Below the pieces are notes generated by a model. That model was not told the DNA's origin. It ran no database searches and saw only the letters and a list, made by a program, of their open reading frames with translations. Shown one piece after another: positions 1 through 8,092 of a stretch of DNA of 64,000 nt (position 1 is its first letter; the number at the start of each line of letters is the position of its first letter). The translations under genes and the position numbers were made by a program. This DNA comes from CAYJBH01 sp964370605 (GTDB lineage Bacteria > Bacillota > Clostridia > Oscillospirales > Ruminococcaceae): contig CAYJJX010000007.1 of the NCBI GenBank assembly GCA_964370605.1, forward strand, positions 47,469 through 111,468, written 5' to 3'.

Positions 1-693
1 GGATCGCAGAGATACGGGGCACTGGTTTGGAGCGGCGACATACAGTCTAACTTTGCGACACTCCGCAACCAATATGTCGCAGGCCTGCATATGGGTATCG
101 CCGGAATTCCTTGGTGGACGACCGACATAGGCGGATTCTTAAACGGACACACCGACAAACCTGAGTTCCACGAACTATTGGTGCGATGGTTTCAGTATGG
201 CACATTTTGTCCGGTCATGCGGCTTCACGGCAAACGTCAACCGATACAACCACAGGTTGGCACTACCGGCGGCGCTCTTTGCCATTCCGGAGCACCCAAT
301 GAAATTTGGAGTTTTGGAGCAGACAACGAAAAGATATTGACCGATTACATCATGTTGCGCGAACGGATGCGACCCTACATAACCGATCTTATGAAACAGG
401 CGCATGAGAACGGAAACCCTGTAATGAGGACATTATTTTATGAGTTTCCTAACGATTGCAACGCTTGGAACGACCACGAAGAATATATGTTCGGAGCAGA
501 TGTGTTGGTCGCGCCGATAATGCATGAAACTCGACGTGAACGCGATGTTTATCTGCCGGCCGGAGCAAGCTGGACAAACGCTTGGACAGGTGAGCAATTT
601 GACGGTGGGCAAACAATCAAGGTCGCAGCGCCGCTCGAGCAGATACCTCTGTTTTTCCGTGATGATAAAAAACCTTTTGCGGTTTTCGAGTAA
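1..693 (+). CDS. Glycoside hydrolase family 31 (alpha-glucosidase/alpha-xylosidase type), 3' part
   Basis: The reading frame is open from base 1, so the 5' end lies outside the window; about 230 C-terminal residues are present. The stretch contains WSGD (residues 10-13 of the visible part), which in GH31 enzymes carries the acid/base aspartate, then GIPWWTTDIGGF and the conserved FCPVMRLHG segment, followed by the C-terminal beta-domain (YLPAGASWTNAWTGE). GH31 enzymes release alpha-linked glucose or xylose from oligosaccharides with retention of configuration. No signal peptide can be judged because the N-terminus is missing, so location and exact substrate are unknown. Family assignment is secure; the substrate is not predictable from this fragment. 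Confidence 0.9.
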   Translation, partial: GSQRYGALVWSGDIQSNFATLRNQYVAGLHMGIAGIPWWTTDIGGFLNGHTDKPEFHELLVRWFQYGTFCPVMRLHGKRQPIQPQVGTTGGALCHSGAPNEIWSFGADNEKILTDYIMLRERMRPYITDLMKQAHENGNPVMRTLFYEFPNDCNAWNDHEEYMFGADVLVAPIMHETRRERDVYLPAGASWTNAWTGEQFDGGQTIKVAAPLEQIPLFFRDDKKPFAVFE

Positions 694-828
694 GTTTCTG
701 CATTCGGTGCAGTTGTCAACCATTACAAACAACTAACTAATCATAAAACGTAGTGTAGATCAGTGTGCCGACCGGTTACCAACAACATCGAGCAACACAA
801 ACATCTGCAGTACCACCGCTAAATACTA

Positions 829-884
829 ACAATTATGTCGGATCGATCGTACAACAAACACACGGTCTGACATAATTGTTTTTT
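829..884 (+). terminator. Rho-independent terminator after the GH31 gene
   Basis: An 11-bp perfect inverted repeat (ACAATTATGTC at 829-839, GACATAATTGT at 869-879) is followed by a T run at 879-884. The loop is long (about 29 nt), so efficiency is uncertain. It separates the glycosidase from sigK. The remaining bases 694-828 show nothing recognisable. Confidence 0.65.
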
Positions 885-932
885 ATGTAACATAATAATT
901 TGCAAGCGGACATCTTCCGAAAGGCGGTTATA

Positions 933-1610
933 ATGTTCATGCAATTGTTTTCCTATGTCGCACAAAACATCCTCTACCTTTTTTTACATTTTGAAAGCAG
1001 TAGTTTCCCAAAACCACTTGGCGCAAAGGAAGAACGCGAGGCGATCGAAGAGTGGTCGTCCGGTTCACTCAAGGCGCGAGATCTGCTCATCAGCCACAAC
1101 CTCCGTTTGGTGGCACACATAGCCAAAAAATACCACAACTCATCGCAAGAGCTTGACGATTATATTTCAATCGGAACTATCGGACTGATAAAAGCAGTCA
1201 ACACCTTCAAGTTGGAAAAAGGAAGATTTTCCAGTTATGCGGCACGATGTATCGAAAACGAACTTCTCATGAACCTCAGAGGCGCCAAAAAGACACAAAA
1301 CACCGTCTATCTCAGCGATATTATCGACAACGACAAGGACGGAAACGGTTTGACTCGAGAAGACTGTGTTGCCGATGAAATTGAGGTCAGTGAGCTTGCC
1401 GAAAAAAAGGAAGAAGTCGAAAAACTTTATCGCACTATTTCAGACAAATTGATGCCACGTGAACGTCAAATTATTCGATTGCGATACGGCCTCGGCGGAT
1501 GTCATCCCATGTCACAACAACAGGTATGTGATATCTTGGGCATCTCAAGATCGTACGTTTCCCGCCTTGAAAAAAAGATAATCGAAAAGCTACGTGCCGA
1601 GATGAAGTAA
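933..1610 (+). CDS. sigK: RNA polymerase sporulation-specific sigma factor SigK
   Basis: This is a 225-residue sigma-70 family factor closest in layout to sigma-K, the late mother-cell sporulation factor. Region 2 is seen as HNLRLVAHIAKKY and the IGTIGLIKAV / YAARCIENEL segments (core binding and -10 recognition). Region 4 holds the C-terminal helix-turn-helix ILGISRSYVSRLEKK (-35 recognition). The N-terminus (MFMQLFSYVAQNILYLFLHF) is hydrophobic, as expected for the membrane-bound pro-sequence that is cleaved in pro-sigma-K. I chose the ATG at 933 because GAAAGGCGG lies just upstream; an in-frame start at 900 has no such site. The gene is continuous, with no skin-type insertion. SigE is an alternative, but the gene stands alone without spoIIGA. 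Confidence 0.88.
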   Translation: MFMQLFSYVAQNILYLFLHFESSSFPKPLGAKEEREAIEEWSSGSLKARDLLISHNLRLVAHIAKKYHNSSQELDDYISIGTIGLIKAVNTFKLEKGRFSSYAARCIENELLMNLRGAKKTQNTVYLSDIIDNDKDGNGLTREDCVADEIEVSELAEKKEEVEKLYRTISDKLMPRERQIIRLRYGLGGCHPMSQQQVCDILGISRSYVSRLEKKIIEKLRAEMK

Positions 1611-1707
1611 GCTACTTGACGATATAAATGGCCACAAAAGAGCCTACCCCAGACGTTGCAATCTATCCGTTTCCATAATTTACCTTATTACTTCCAAAAA
1701 ATTCCAC

Positions 1708-1736
1708 TTGACAAACTTTGCAATCCGTTATACAAT
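1708..1736 (+). promoter_or_regulatory. Sigma-A promoter for the TPP riboswitch-thiT transcript
   Basis: TTGACA (1708-1713), a 17-bp spacer and TACAAT (1731-1736) make a near-consensus promoter directly upstream of the riboswitch aptamer. Confidence 0.8.
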
Positions 1737-1746
1737 ATGCAACATA

Positions 1747-1829
1747 GAACAGGGGTGCCTTCGGGCTGAGATGCAGAATTCTGCGGACCCTTTAACCTGA
1801 TCCGGATAATGCCGGCGTAGGAAGTTTAC
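1747..1829 (+). ncRNA. TPP (thi-box) riboswitch
   Basis: The thi-box signatures occur in the right order: GGGGTGCC (1752-1759), GGCTGAGATG, ACCCTTTAACCTGATCCGG around 1787-1805, and GATAATGCCGGCGTAGGAAG to 1824. These are the conserved thiamine pyrophosphate-binding helices. The element sits between a promoter and a thiamine-transporter gene and is followed by a terminator hairpin, so it most likely shuts off thiT when TPP is plentiful. Confidence 0.95.
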
Positions 1830-1831
1830 TT

Positions 1832-1865
1832 TACGTCTTCGGTGTGTTCGAGGGCGTATTTTTTT
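1832..1865 (+). terminator. Riboswitch-controlled terminator (expression platform)
   Basis: TACGTCTTCG (1832-1841) pairs with CGAGGGCGTA (1849-1858) as a 10-bp stem with two G-U pairs, followed by seven T (1859-1865). It begins three bases after the aptamer, as expected for transcription attenuation by ligand. Confidence 0.8.
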
Positions 1866-1960
1866 ATCCCTGTTAAACTAAACCATTAGGAAGTAATATG
1901 AACTCATTGTTTATTTGCTCCCTAACTGCTAAGCTCAACAATAGAAAGGAAAACAAAAAA

Positions 1961-2581
1961 ATGAAAAGCAAAACAAGAACACTGGTGGAATCGGCTATCC
2001 TTCTTGCCATCGCAACAATGCTCAGCTTCTTCCCGAAATTCGAGGGCATCTGGGCAAACGGCGGAAGCGTCACTGTATGCAGTATGCTACCCATAATCAT
2101 TGTGAGCTATCGCCACGGAATAAAATGGGGACTTTTGACCGGATTTGCATTTAGCGTGCTCCAACTCGTCACCGGCGGATTCGTCACGATAGGCGTTGCA
2201 ATCAACACTGTCATTCTCTCGCTACTTTTAGATTACATCCTACCGTATACCGTCATAGGACTCGGTGGAATATTCAAAAACCGCATCAAAAACCCCTCTC
2301 TTGCAATGGCGGCCGGCACCATATTTGTACTTATTCTGCGCTACATATCCCATCTTATCAGCGGTGTTGTCCTCTGGAAAAGCATCGAATATGCTCAAGA
2401 ATATTTTTCTGCCGATGGCTTTGGAATCGGCAGTTGGGCAATCGGAAATTTCAGCGGAGATGCACTTTTCAATGTCTATAACCTCGTGTATAACGGCTCC
2501 TACATGCTACCGGAACTGCTCATAACCACCGCCGGCGCTTTAATTGTCGGTCGAATTGTTGCGGCTATGGACAAAAAATAA
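1961..2581 (+). CDS. thiT: Thiamine ECF transporter S-component ThiT
   Basis: This 206-residue integral membrane protein has about six hydrophobic segments and matches the ThiT family, the substrate-binding S-component of energy-coupling-factor transporters for thiamine. Visible family features are the polar loop FFPKFEGIWANGGSVT after the first helix and the C-terminal YNGSYMLPEL segment, which lie in the thiamine pocket of known ThiT proteins. The shared EcfA/EcfA'/EcfT energising module is not in the window. The start at 1961 follows GAAAGGA; the in-frame ATG at 1898 has no ribosome site. The TPP riboswitch and terminator upstream support thiamine as the substrate. Confidence 0.92.
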   Translation: MKSKTRTLVESAILLAIATMLSFFPKFEGIWANGGSVTVCSMLPIIIVSYRHGIKWGLLTGFAFSVLQLVTGGFVTIGVAINTVILSLLLDYILPYTVIGLGGIFKNRIKNPSLAMAAGTIFVLILRYISHLISGVVLWKSIEYAQEYFSADGFGIGSWAIGNFSGDALFNVYNLVYNGSYMLPELLITTAGALIVGRIVAAMDKK

Positions 2582-2615
2582 TCACATTATAGTATTGAAA
2601 TTTCGTTACTCTTTT

Positions 2616-2640
2616 GCCTATGTCAAGAATTGACATAGGC
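2616..2640. repeat. Perfect 10-bp inverted repeat after thiT
   Basis: GCCTATGTCA (2616-2625) and TGACATAGGC (2631-2640) form a perfect hairpin with a 5-nt loop. There is no T run on either side, so it is a poor classical terminator; it may stabilise the thiT mRNA 3' end. Confidence 0.6.
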
Positions 2641-2721
2641 ACTCAATCGGTTTCGTCGCACGAAAACAATCACGATTTTCTCTCTTTTTTTATACATAAC
2701 TGTGAAAATTCAAAATTGAGA

Positions 2722-2750
2722 TTGATTTTTGTGGTAAAATGCTGTATAAT
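2722..2750 (+). promoter_or_regulatory. Promoter for fba
   Basis: TTGATT (2722-2727), 17-bp spacer, TATAAT (2745-2750), about 30 bp before the fba start codon. The ribosome site AGGAG lies just before the ATG. Confidence 0.7.
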
Positions 2751-2780
2751 CTTGTTAAGAATTAAACAGGAGAATTCAAT

Positions 2781-3644
2781 ATGTTGGTAAATCTAAACGA
2801 TATGCTAAAAAAGGCGCATGAGAATCACTATGCTGTTGGTCACATTAACATTAACAACCTGGAATGGATCAAGGCGGCTCTGCAAGCGGCTGAAGAAGTT
2901 CGCTCGCCGATTATCCTCGGTGTTTCAGAGGGTGCCGGAAAATATATGTGCGGTTACAAGACCATCACCGCTATGGTTAATGCTGCAGTGGAAGAACTGA
3001 AAATCACAGTTCCGGTTGCACTTCACCTAGATCATGGTAGTTTTGAGGGGGCAAAGGCATGTATCGAGGCCGGCTTCTCCAGTGTCATGTTTGACGGTTC
3101 ACACTACTCTATCGAAGAGAATATTGCAAAGACAAAAGAGATCGTACAATATGCACATAGTCTTGGAATCACAGTTGAGGGTGAAGTCGGATCAATCGGC
3201 GGCGAAGAAGACGGCGTCATTGGACGCGGCGACATCGCAAATCCTGAAGAATGTGCACAGCTTGCATCGCTCGGTATTGATCTGCTCGCAGCCGGTATCG
3301 GCAACATCCACGGCAAATACCCAGAAAACTGGGCAGGCCTTGATTTTGATGCCCTTGCCGCTATTCAAAAGGCTGTACCCGATATGCCTCTCGTTCTGCA
3401 TGGCGGAACAGGCATCCCAGAAGACATGATCAAAAAAGCTATATCACTCGGCGTCAGCAAGATCAACGTCAACACCGAGTGCCAACTCAGCTTTGCCGCT
3501 GCTACTCGTGAGTACATTGAGGCTGGCAAAGATCAAGAGGGCAAAGGCTTTGATCCCCGTAAGCTTCTTGCACCCGGCACCGCCGCAATCAAGAAAACAG
3601 TCATCGAGAAGATGGAGCTGTTCGGATCAGTCGACAAGGCATAG
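2781..3644 (+). CDS. fba: Class II fructose-bisphosphate aldolase
   Basis: This 287-residue zinc-dependent aldolase cleaves fructose 1,6-bisphosphate to dihydroxyacetone phosphate and glyceraldehyde 3-phosphate in cytosolic glycolysis, and acts in reverse in gluconeogenesis. The metal and substrate motifs are visible: LHLDHG (residues 81-86), FDGSHY, EGEVG, GNIHGKYP and LHGGTGIP, with the phosphate-binding KINVNTE near residue 228. Length is normal for the bacterial class II family. A tagatose-bisphosphate aldolase of the same family cannot be excluded by sequence alone, but the gene stands alone, without sugar-specific neighbours. It has its own promoter, and bidirectional hairpins follow. 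Confidence 0.93.
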   Translation: MLVNLNDMLKKAHENHYAVGHININNLEWIKAALQAAEEVRSPIILGVSEGAGKYMCGYKTITAMVNAAVEELKITVPVALHLDHGSFEGAKACIEAGFSSVMFDGSHYSIEENIAKTKEIVQYAHSLGITVEGEVGSIGGEEDGVIGRGDIANPEECAQLASLGIDLLAAGIGNIHGKYPENWAGLDFDALAAIQKAVPDMPLVLHGGTGIPEDMIKKAISLGVSKINVNTECQLSFAAATREYIEAGKDQEGKGFDPRKLLAPGTAAIKKTVIEKMELFGSVDKA

Positions 3645-3670
3645 TTCCGGTTACTATACCATAAATAAAA

Positions 3671-3710
3671 TATATAGCAGCTATTGCGTTTGTGCGGTAG
3701 CTGCTATATA
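3671..3710. terminator. Hairpin downstream of fba
   Basis: TATATAGCAGCTA (3671-3683) and TAGCTGCTATATA (3698-3710) form a 13-bp perfect stem. The T-rich tract follows on the minus strand, not the plus strand, so its role for fba is uncertain. Confidence 0.5.
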
Positions 3711-3779
3711 TAATCAATCAACTTGAAAAACGCTATAACGTTTTCCAACCCAATAGCATAGCTAGTTGAACTACTATAA
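3706..3779. repeat. Diverged copy of a dispersed imperfect palindrome (copy A)
   Basis: This segment runs from TATATAATCAATCAA through CTTGAAAAACGCTATAACG to AGTTGAACTACTATAAA. It shares the internal TTGAAAAACG block and the TTGAANNACTATA right end with elements at about 56754-56825 and 62395-62467. The terminal arms are more mismatched here than in the other copies. Confidence 0.45.
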
Positions 3780-3785
3780 ATGTCC

Positions 3786-3831
3786 AAAAGTGCACCCCGA
3801 GATGCGATTGACAGCTCGGGGTGCGCTTTTT
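3786..3831. terminator. Bidirectional rho-independent terminator between fba and the activase operon
   Basis: GCACCCCGAG (3792-3801) pairs with CTCGGGGTGC (3815-3824), flanked by AAAAG on the left and CTTTTT on the right, so it can end transcription from either side. It lies between the convergent fba and activase genes. Confidence 0.85.
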
Positions 3832-3908
3832 GGTTTCTATAACGAATTATTAAAGTTGCTCTGAGTGGTTCGATTTATCATAACAAAACATGACTACGAA
3901 TTTTCCAC

Positions 3909-5156
3909 CTACCCCTCACGTGCAACCGCCAGCATCAATTTTATCCTGTTCTCTTGATTCACCTTGGTGGCGCCGGGGTCGTAGTCGATGGCTACAATGT
4001 TTGATTCAGGGAATATGTTCTTGATCTTTCGGATCATGCCTTTGCCGACAATGTGATTCGGCAGGCAACCAAACGGCTGTGCGCAGACGATGTTGCTGTA
4101 ACCTTGCTCACAGAGTTCCAACATCTCGGCAGTGAGCAACCATCCTTCGCCCATCTTGTTGCCATAACCGACAACGCCATCTATTAAGTGTTTGAGATGG
4201 CTATATTCACCGGGTGGGGTGAAACTTGGGTTGCTCTTAACCGCACTGATGATCGCCTGTTCTATGTCAGTAAAATAGTTCATTAGCTTTTGCAAAAACA
4301 TGAGTTTTATCTTGCTTCCGCCGTAGAGTTTTATGTCCTCAATGCGATTGTCGAGTTTAAAAAGCAAAAAGCCCATCAGACCCGGCACCATGACTTCACA
4401 GCCCTGTGAAAGCAGAAACTTTTCCAGCAAATTATTGGCAAGCCCCGAATACTTTACATATATCTCACCGACAATTCCCACCTTGACCTTTTCGGTGCGT
4501 TCAATCTGAATGTTAGAAAAATCCTGTACAATCTGTATAAGCAGTGCTTTCATCTCACGTAAAGACAGACCCTTTTTATTGTGGAATTGCTCATTGAGAT
4601 AATCTATCCACCCCTCGACGGTGCTGTTCACCTCACCTGCATTTACCTCGTATGGTTCCAGTTGATTCTTGAGCAGCATAAGCAGATCACCGTACGTTAT
4701 TCCGGCAAGCGTCTTGCGAAGCATACCGAAGGTAAACTTAAAGCCGGGATTTGACTCGAGGCCGGAAAGGTTAAGTGAAATTACCGGAATCTGTCCATAA
4801 CCGGCACGTGCCAATGCCTTGCGAAGAAGATGGATGTAGTTAGAAGCACGACAACCTCCACCCGTCTGGGTTATAAGCAGTGCCGTCTTGTTCACGTCAT
4901 AGCGCCCACTATCCAGTGCATCGATAAACTGTCCGATGACAAGCAGTGCCGGATAGCAGGTGTCGTTGTGCACAAATTTCAAGCCCGCATCGATCACCGC
5001 CTTGCTTTCGTTTTTTAGCAGTTCTACGTTATAGCCGTAGTCGGTGAAAATTTTCGCTACTATTGTGAAATGAATCGGGAGCATGTCGGGAATAAGTATT
5101 TTATACTCTTTCTTCATCTCCTTGGTAAACACTACCCTTTGGGTATTTTCCTGCAT
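3909..5156 (-). CDS. Acyl-CoA dehydratase activase-associated C-terminal module (2-hydroxyacyl-CoA dehydratase-like)
   Basis: This 415-residue protein corresponds to the C-terminal part of the very long clostridial acyl-CoA dehydratase activase-related proteins, where it is commonly fused to the ATPase and DUF2229 regions. It resembles a dehydratase (HgdA/B-type) domain, with conserved cysteines in HNDTCYPALL, GGGCRASNY and VCAQPFGCLPNH that could hold an iron-sulfur cluster. It starts 23 bp after the upstream gene's stop and has its own ribosome site (AGGAAGG), so it is a separate gene rather than a frameshift product. The actual reaction is unknown. The inference is an accessory electron-transfer or reductase role with the activase. 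Confidence 0.75.
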   Translation of the reverse strand: MQENTQRVVFTKEMKKEYKILIPDMLPIHFTIVAKIFTDYGYNVELLKNESKAVIDAGLKFVHNDTCYPALLVIGQFIDALDSGRYDVNKTALLITQTGGGCRASNYIHLLRKALARAGYGQIPVISLNLSGLESNPGFKFTFGMLRKTLAGITYGDLLMLLKNQLEPYEVNAGEVNSTVEGWIDYLNEQFHNKKGLSLREMKALLIQIVQDFSNIQIERTEKVKVGIVGEIYVKYSGLANNLLEKFLLSQGCEVMVPGLMGFLLFKLDNRIEDIKLYGGSKIKLMFLQKLMNYFTDIEQAIISAVKSNPSFTPPGEYSHLKHLIDGVVGYGNKMGEGWLLTAEMLELCEQGYSNIVCAQPFGCLPNHIVGKGMIRKIKNIFPESNIVAIDYDPGATKVNQENRIKLMLAVAREG

Positions 5157-5179
5157 GATGATCTGTATCCTTCCTATCC

Positions 5180-8074
5180 TCAGTCGATGGTGGCGAGCAG
5201 ACTGCGTACTCTAATTTTTACTGCACCGAGATTTGTAATCTCGTCGATTTTTATCTGGGTATATATCTTTTGCGCCCTGTGAAGTATCGCCCTCACCTCG
5301 TCGGTTGTAATGGCGTCAACCCCACATCCAAATGATACCAACTGTATTAACTGCATATCAGACTGCGTGCCTACATAACTCGCGGCATCGTATAGGCGAG
5401 AGTGATAGGTCCACTGGTTCAGCACCGTCACCTTGGTAGGCTCAACCAGATGAGATATTGAGTCTTCTGTAATCAGCGCGACGCCGCAACTGCATACCAG
5501 TCGGTCGATTCCGTGGTTAACCTCCGGATCAAGATGATAGGGGCGACCTGCCAACACCATTATAGGGCGTTTTTCCTTTCTCGCTCTTTCGACAATATTG
5601 GCACCAAGCTTTCTTGTTTTCTCAATAAAAACATCGCGCTCTAAAAATGCAAGTCGTGTCGCCTCTTTTACCTCTGCAAGCGGAATGTTACCGAAATTTG
5701 CAGACAATATCGCCGCTATCTTTTTGCTGAAGTCATCGGGACGATGAATGCCGATATAATCATAAATAAACTTCACCTGCTCAATCGCAGGAATATTGGC
5801 ATGTACCACCTCGGGATAATATGCAACAACGGGACAGTTATAGTGGTTGTCTCCCCTTTTCTCGTCGATATTGTAGGTCATACAGGGATAGAAAATCGCA
5901 TCGACCCCTTGCTTCAAAAGTCGCTCGATATGACCGTGCACCAGCTTTGCGGGAAAACATACAGTATCGGACGGTATTGTATGCTGTCCCTCGACATAAA
6001 GTCCGTGTCCCGAAAATCCCGACCAGACGACCTCAAAGCCGAGAGACTCAAAAAACGCAGACCAGAACGGCAAAAGTTCATACATGTTGAGCACCATCGG
6101 AATACCGATTCGACCACGTCGGTTCGGCATTTCTTTGTTCATATATTGCTCAAGCATCGCCTCTTTTTGTGCGTAGAGGTTGAAATCGTCGTTGCGCTCT
6201 TCTGATTTTGTCACCGGCTTTTCACAGCGGTTACCGCCGATGAATTTTCGGTTATCGTTGAACGAGTTGACGGTTAGGGTGCAGTTGTTGCTACACCTCT
6301 TACATACTACCGATTTTACTGTGTGAATAAAATCCGCCAGCTGCTGTGCCGTGATGGTATGACCTTGCTCGCTCATGTGTTTTTTGGCATAGAGCGCCGC
6401 ACCGTATGCACCCATCATGCCCGAAATATTGGGGCGGATAACGTCAGCGCCGATCTCCATTTCAAAGGCTCGAAGCACCGCATCGTTCAGGAATGTTCCG
6501 CCCTGCACGACAATGTTTTCGCCCAGCTCTTTTGCACTTACCGCGCGGATAACCTTATAAAGCGCATTCTTTACGACACTCACCGAAAGACCTGCTGAAA
6601 TATTTTCCACCGTAGCACCATCTTTTTGCGCCTGCTTAACCGACGAGTTCATGAAGACGGTACAGCGAGAGCCAAGGTCAACCGGAGAGTCGGCAAAAAG
6701 TCCGAGTTTTGCAAATTCTTCTGACGAATATCCGAGTACACTCGCAAAGCTCTGCAAAAAGGAACCGCAACCGGAGGAACATGCCTCGTTGAGGAAAATA
6801 TCGTCGATAGCGCCGTCCTTGATTCTGAAACATTTTATATCTTGGCCACCAATGTCGATGATAAAATCAACGTTATTATTAAATTTTTTCGCCGCCATAA
6901 AGTGTGCAACCGTCTCGACAATGCCAAAATCAAGATGAAACGCCTCTTTCATCATCTCTTCGCCGTATCCGGTGACTGCGCTTGACAGCACGGTCGCTTT
7001 TGGAAATTCTGCATAGAATTCTTCTAAAAAGCCTTTGATGACGGTAATGGGATTGCCGCCGCCCGAGGCATATCGGGTAAAGAGCAGTTCGTCCCGCTCT
7101 GTGATTGCTACCATTTTGACGGTGGTGGAACCGGAATCAATTCCGATAAACACACCGCAATCACCGCCGTTCTCACTCTGTTTAACCACCGCTTTTGCAT
7201 GACGTGCGATAAATTCATCGTATTGCTCTTTTGAGGTGAACAGCGGGCTGGAGGTCTCATATTTTGCCTCGGCTCCAATGCTGTTGATCAGCCCGGTCAG
7301 AGCGTCTACGTCGGTGGAAGTTTTTGCCATCAAGGCTGTGCCGATGGCGACATAATACAGTGAATTTTCGGGACAGATGCCCTGTACCGAAAGAATTTCA
7401 TCGAAACTTGTACGCAGTTCTGACAGGAAGGTGAGCGGACCACCGAGATAGACCACCTTGCCGCCGATCTCGCGGCCTTGTGCAAGGCCTGCAACGGTCT
7501 GGTTTACAACAGAGTGGAATATACTCGCCGAGATATCCTCTTTCCTTGCACCCTGATTCAAGAGCGGTTGTATGTCTGACTTTGCAAACACCCCACAGCG
7601 TGAGGCGATGGAATATATCTTGGCGTGATTCTTTGACAGCTCGTTCATCTCGGTCGGAGTGATATGCAGTAGCGTTGACATTTGGTCGATAAATGCACCG
7701 GTTCCTCCGGCACAAGAGCCGTTCATTCTGACCTCTAGTCCGTCGGTCAAAAACAGCACCTTAGCGTCCTCTCCTCCAAGTTCAATGACAACGTCGACAT
7801 TGTCCTGAAGTGTGCCTATCGCCACCTTAGTGGCGTAGACCTCCTGAACAAAATCGACGTTTAATGCAGTGGCAATTCCCATGCCGGCAGAGCCGGAGAT
7901 TGCCACCTCGATAGGCTCGCCTTGGGTATATTTTTTCACCTCACATAGCGCCTGCAATAGCTTTTCCCCCGCCATAGAAAGGTGGCGTTCATAGCTATTG
8001 TATAAAATGTTATTATCGGCATCAAGGAGTACACATTTCAGCGTGGTTGATCCGATATCTATTCCTAATTTCAT
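5180..8074 (-). CDS. Two-domain acyl-CoA dehydratase activase (BadF/BadG/BcrA/BcrD ATPase) with DUF2229
   Basis: This 964-residue protein carries two ASKHA-fold ATPase domains (about 1-255 and 308-570), each opening with the phosphate loop (IDIGSTTLK at 5-13, IDSGSTTVK at 312-320), then a linker with C591, C594, C598 and C617, then a DUF2229 region. In the known activase HgdC one [4Fe-4S] cluster bridges two identical subunits through two cysteines each. Here each half has matching cysteines (C121/C160 and C432/C471), so one chain may act as a pseudo-dimer. Such activases transfer an electron at low potential, driven by ATP, to 2-hydroxyacyl-CoA dehydratases. The substrate is unknown, as no classical dehydratase alpha/beta pair is nearby. 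It is co-directional with the downstream module and the sodium-pump genes upstream. Confidence 0.85.
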   Translation of the reverse strand: MKLGIDIGSTTLKCVLLDADNNILYNSYERHLSMAGEKLLQALCEVKKYTQGEPIEVAISGSAGMGIATALNVDFVQEVYATKVAIGTLQDNVDVVIELGGEDAKVLFLTDGLEVRMNGSCAGGTGAFIDQMSTLLHITPTEMNELSKNHAKIYSIASRCGVFAKSDIQPLLNQGARKEDISASIFHSVVNQTVAGLAQGREIGGKVVYLGGPLTFLSELRTSFDEILSVQGICPENSLYYVAIGTALMAKTSTDVDALTGLINSIGAEAKYETSSPLFTSKEQYDEFIARHAKAVVKQSENGGDCGVFIGIDSGSTTVKMVAITERDELLFTRYASGGGNPITVIKGFLEEFYAEFPKATVLSSAVTGYGEEMMKEAFHLDFGIVETVAHFMAAKKFNNNVDFIIDIGGQDIKCFRIKDGAIDDIFLNEACSSGCGSFLQSFASVLGYSSEEFAKLGLFADSPVDLGSRCTVFMNSSVKQAQKDGATVENISAGLSVSVVKNALYKVIRAVSAKELGENIVVQGGTFLNDAVLRAFEMEIGADVIRPNISGMMGAYGAALYAKKHMSEQGHTITAQQLADFIHTVKSVVCKRCSNNCTLTVNSFNDNRKFIGGNRCEKPVTKSEERNDDFNLYAQKEAMLEQYMNKEMPNRRGRIGIPMVLNMYELLPFWSAFFESLGFEVVWSGFSGHGLYVEGQHTIPSDTVCFPAKLVHGHIERLLKQGVDAIFYPCMTYNIDEKRGDNHYNCPVVAYYPEVVHANIPAIEQVKFIYDYIGIHRPDDFSKKIAAILSANFGNIPLAEVKEATRLAFLERDVFIEKTRKLGANIVERARKEKRPIMVLAGRPYHLDPEVNHGIDRLVCSCGVALITEDSISHLVEPTKVTVLNQWTYHSRLYDAASYVGTQSDMQLIQLVSFGCGVDAITTDEVRAILHRAQKIYTQIKIDEITNLGAVKIRVRSLLATID

Positions 8075-8092
8075 GGGGTATGTTCCTTCTTG

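Noticed and set aside
5150..5190. Frameshift splitting one long activase gene
   Set aside because: The second gene has its own AGGAAGG ribosome site and the upstream gene ends with a clear in-frame TGA; both parts look complete. Kept as two genes, with resequencing suggested.
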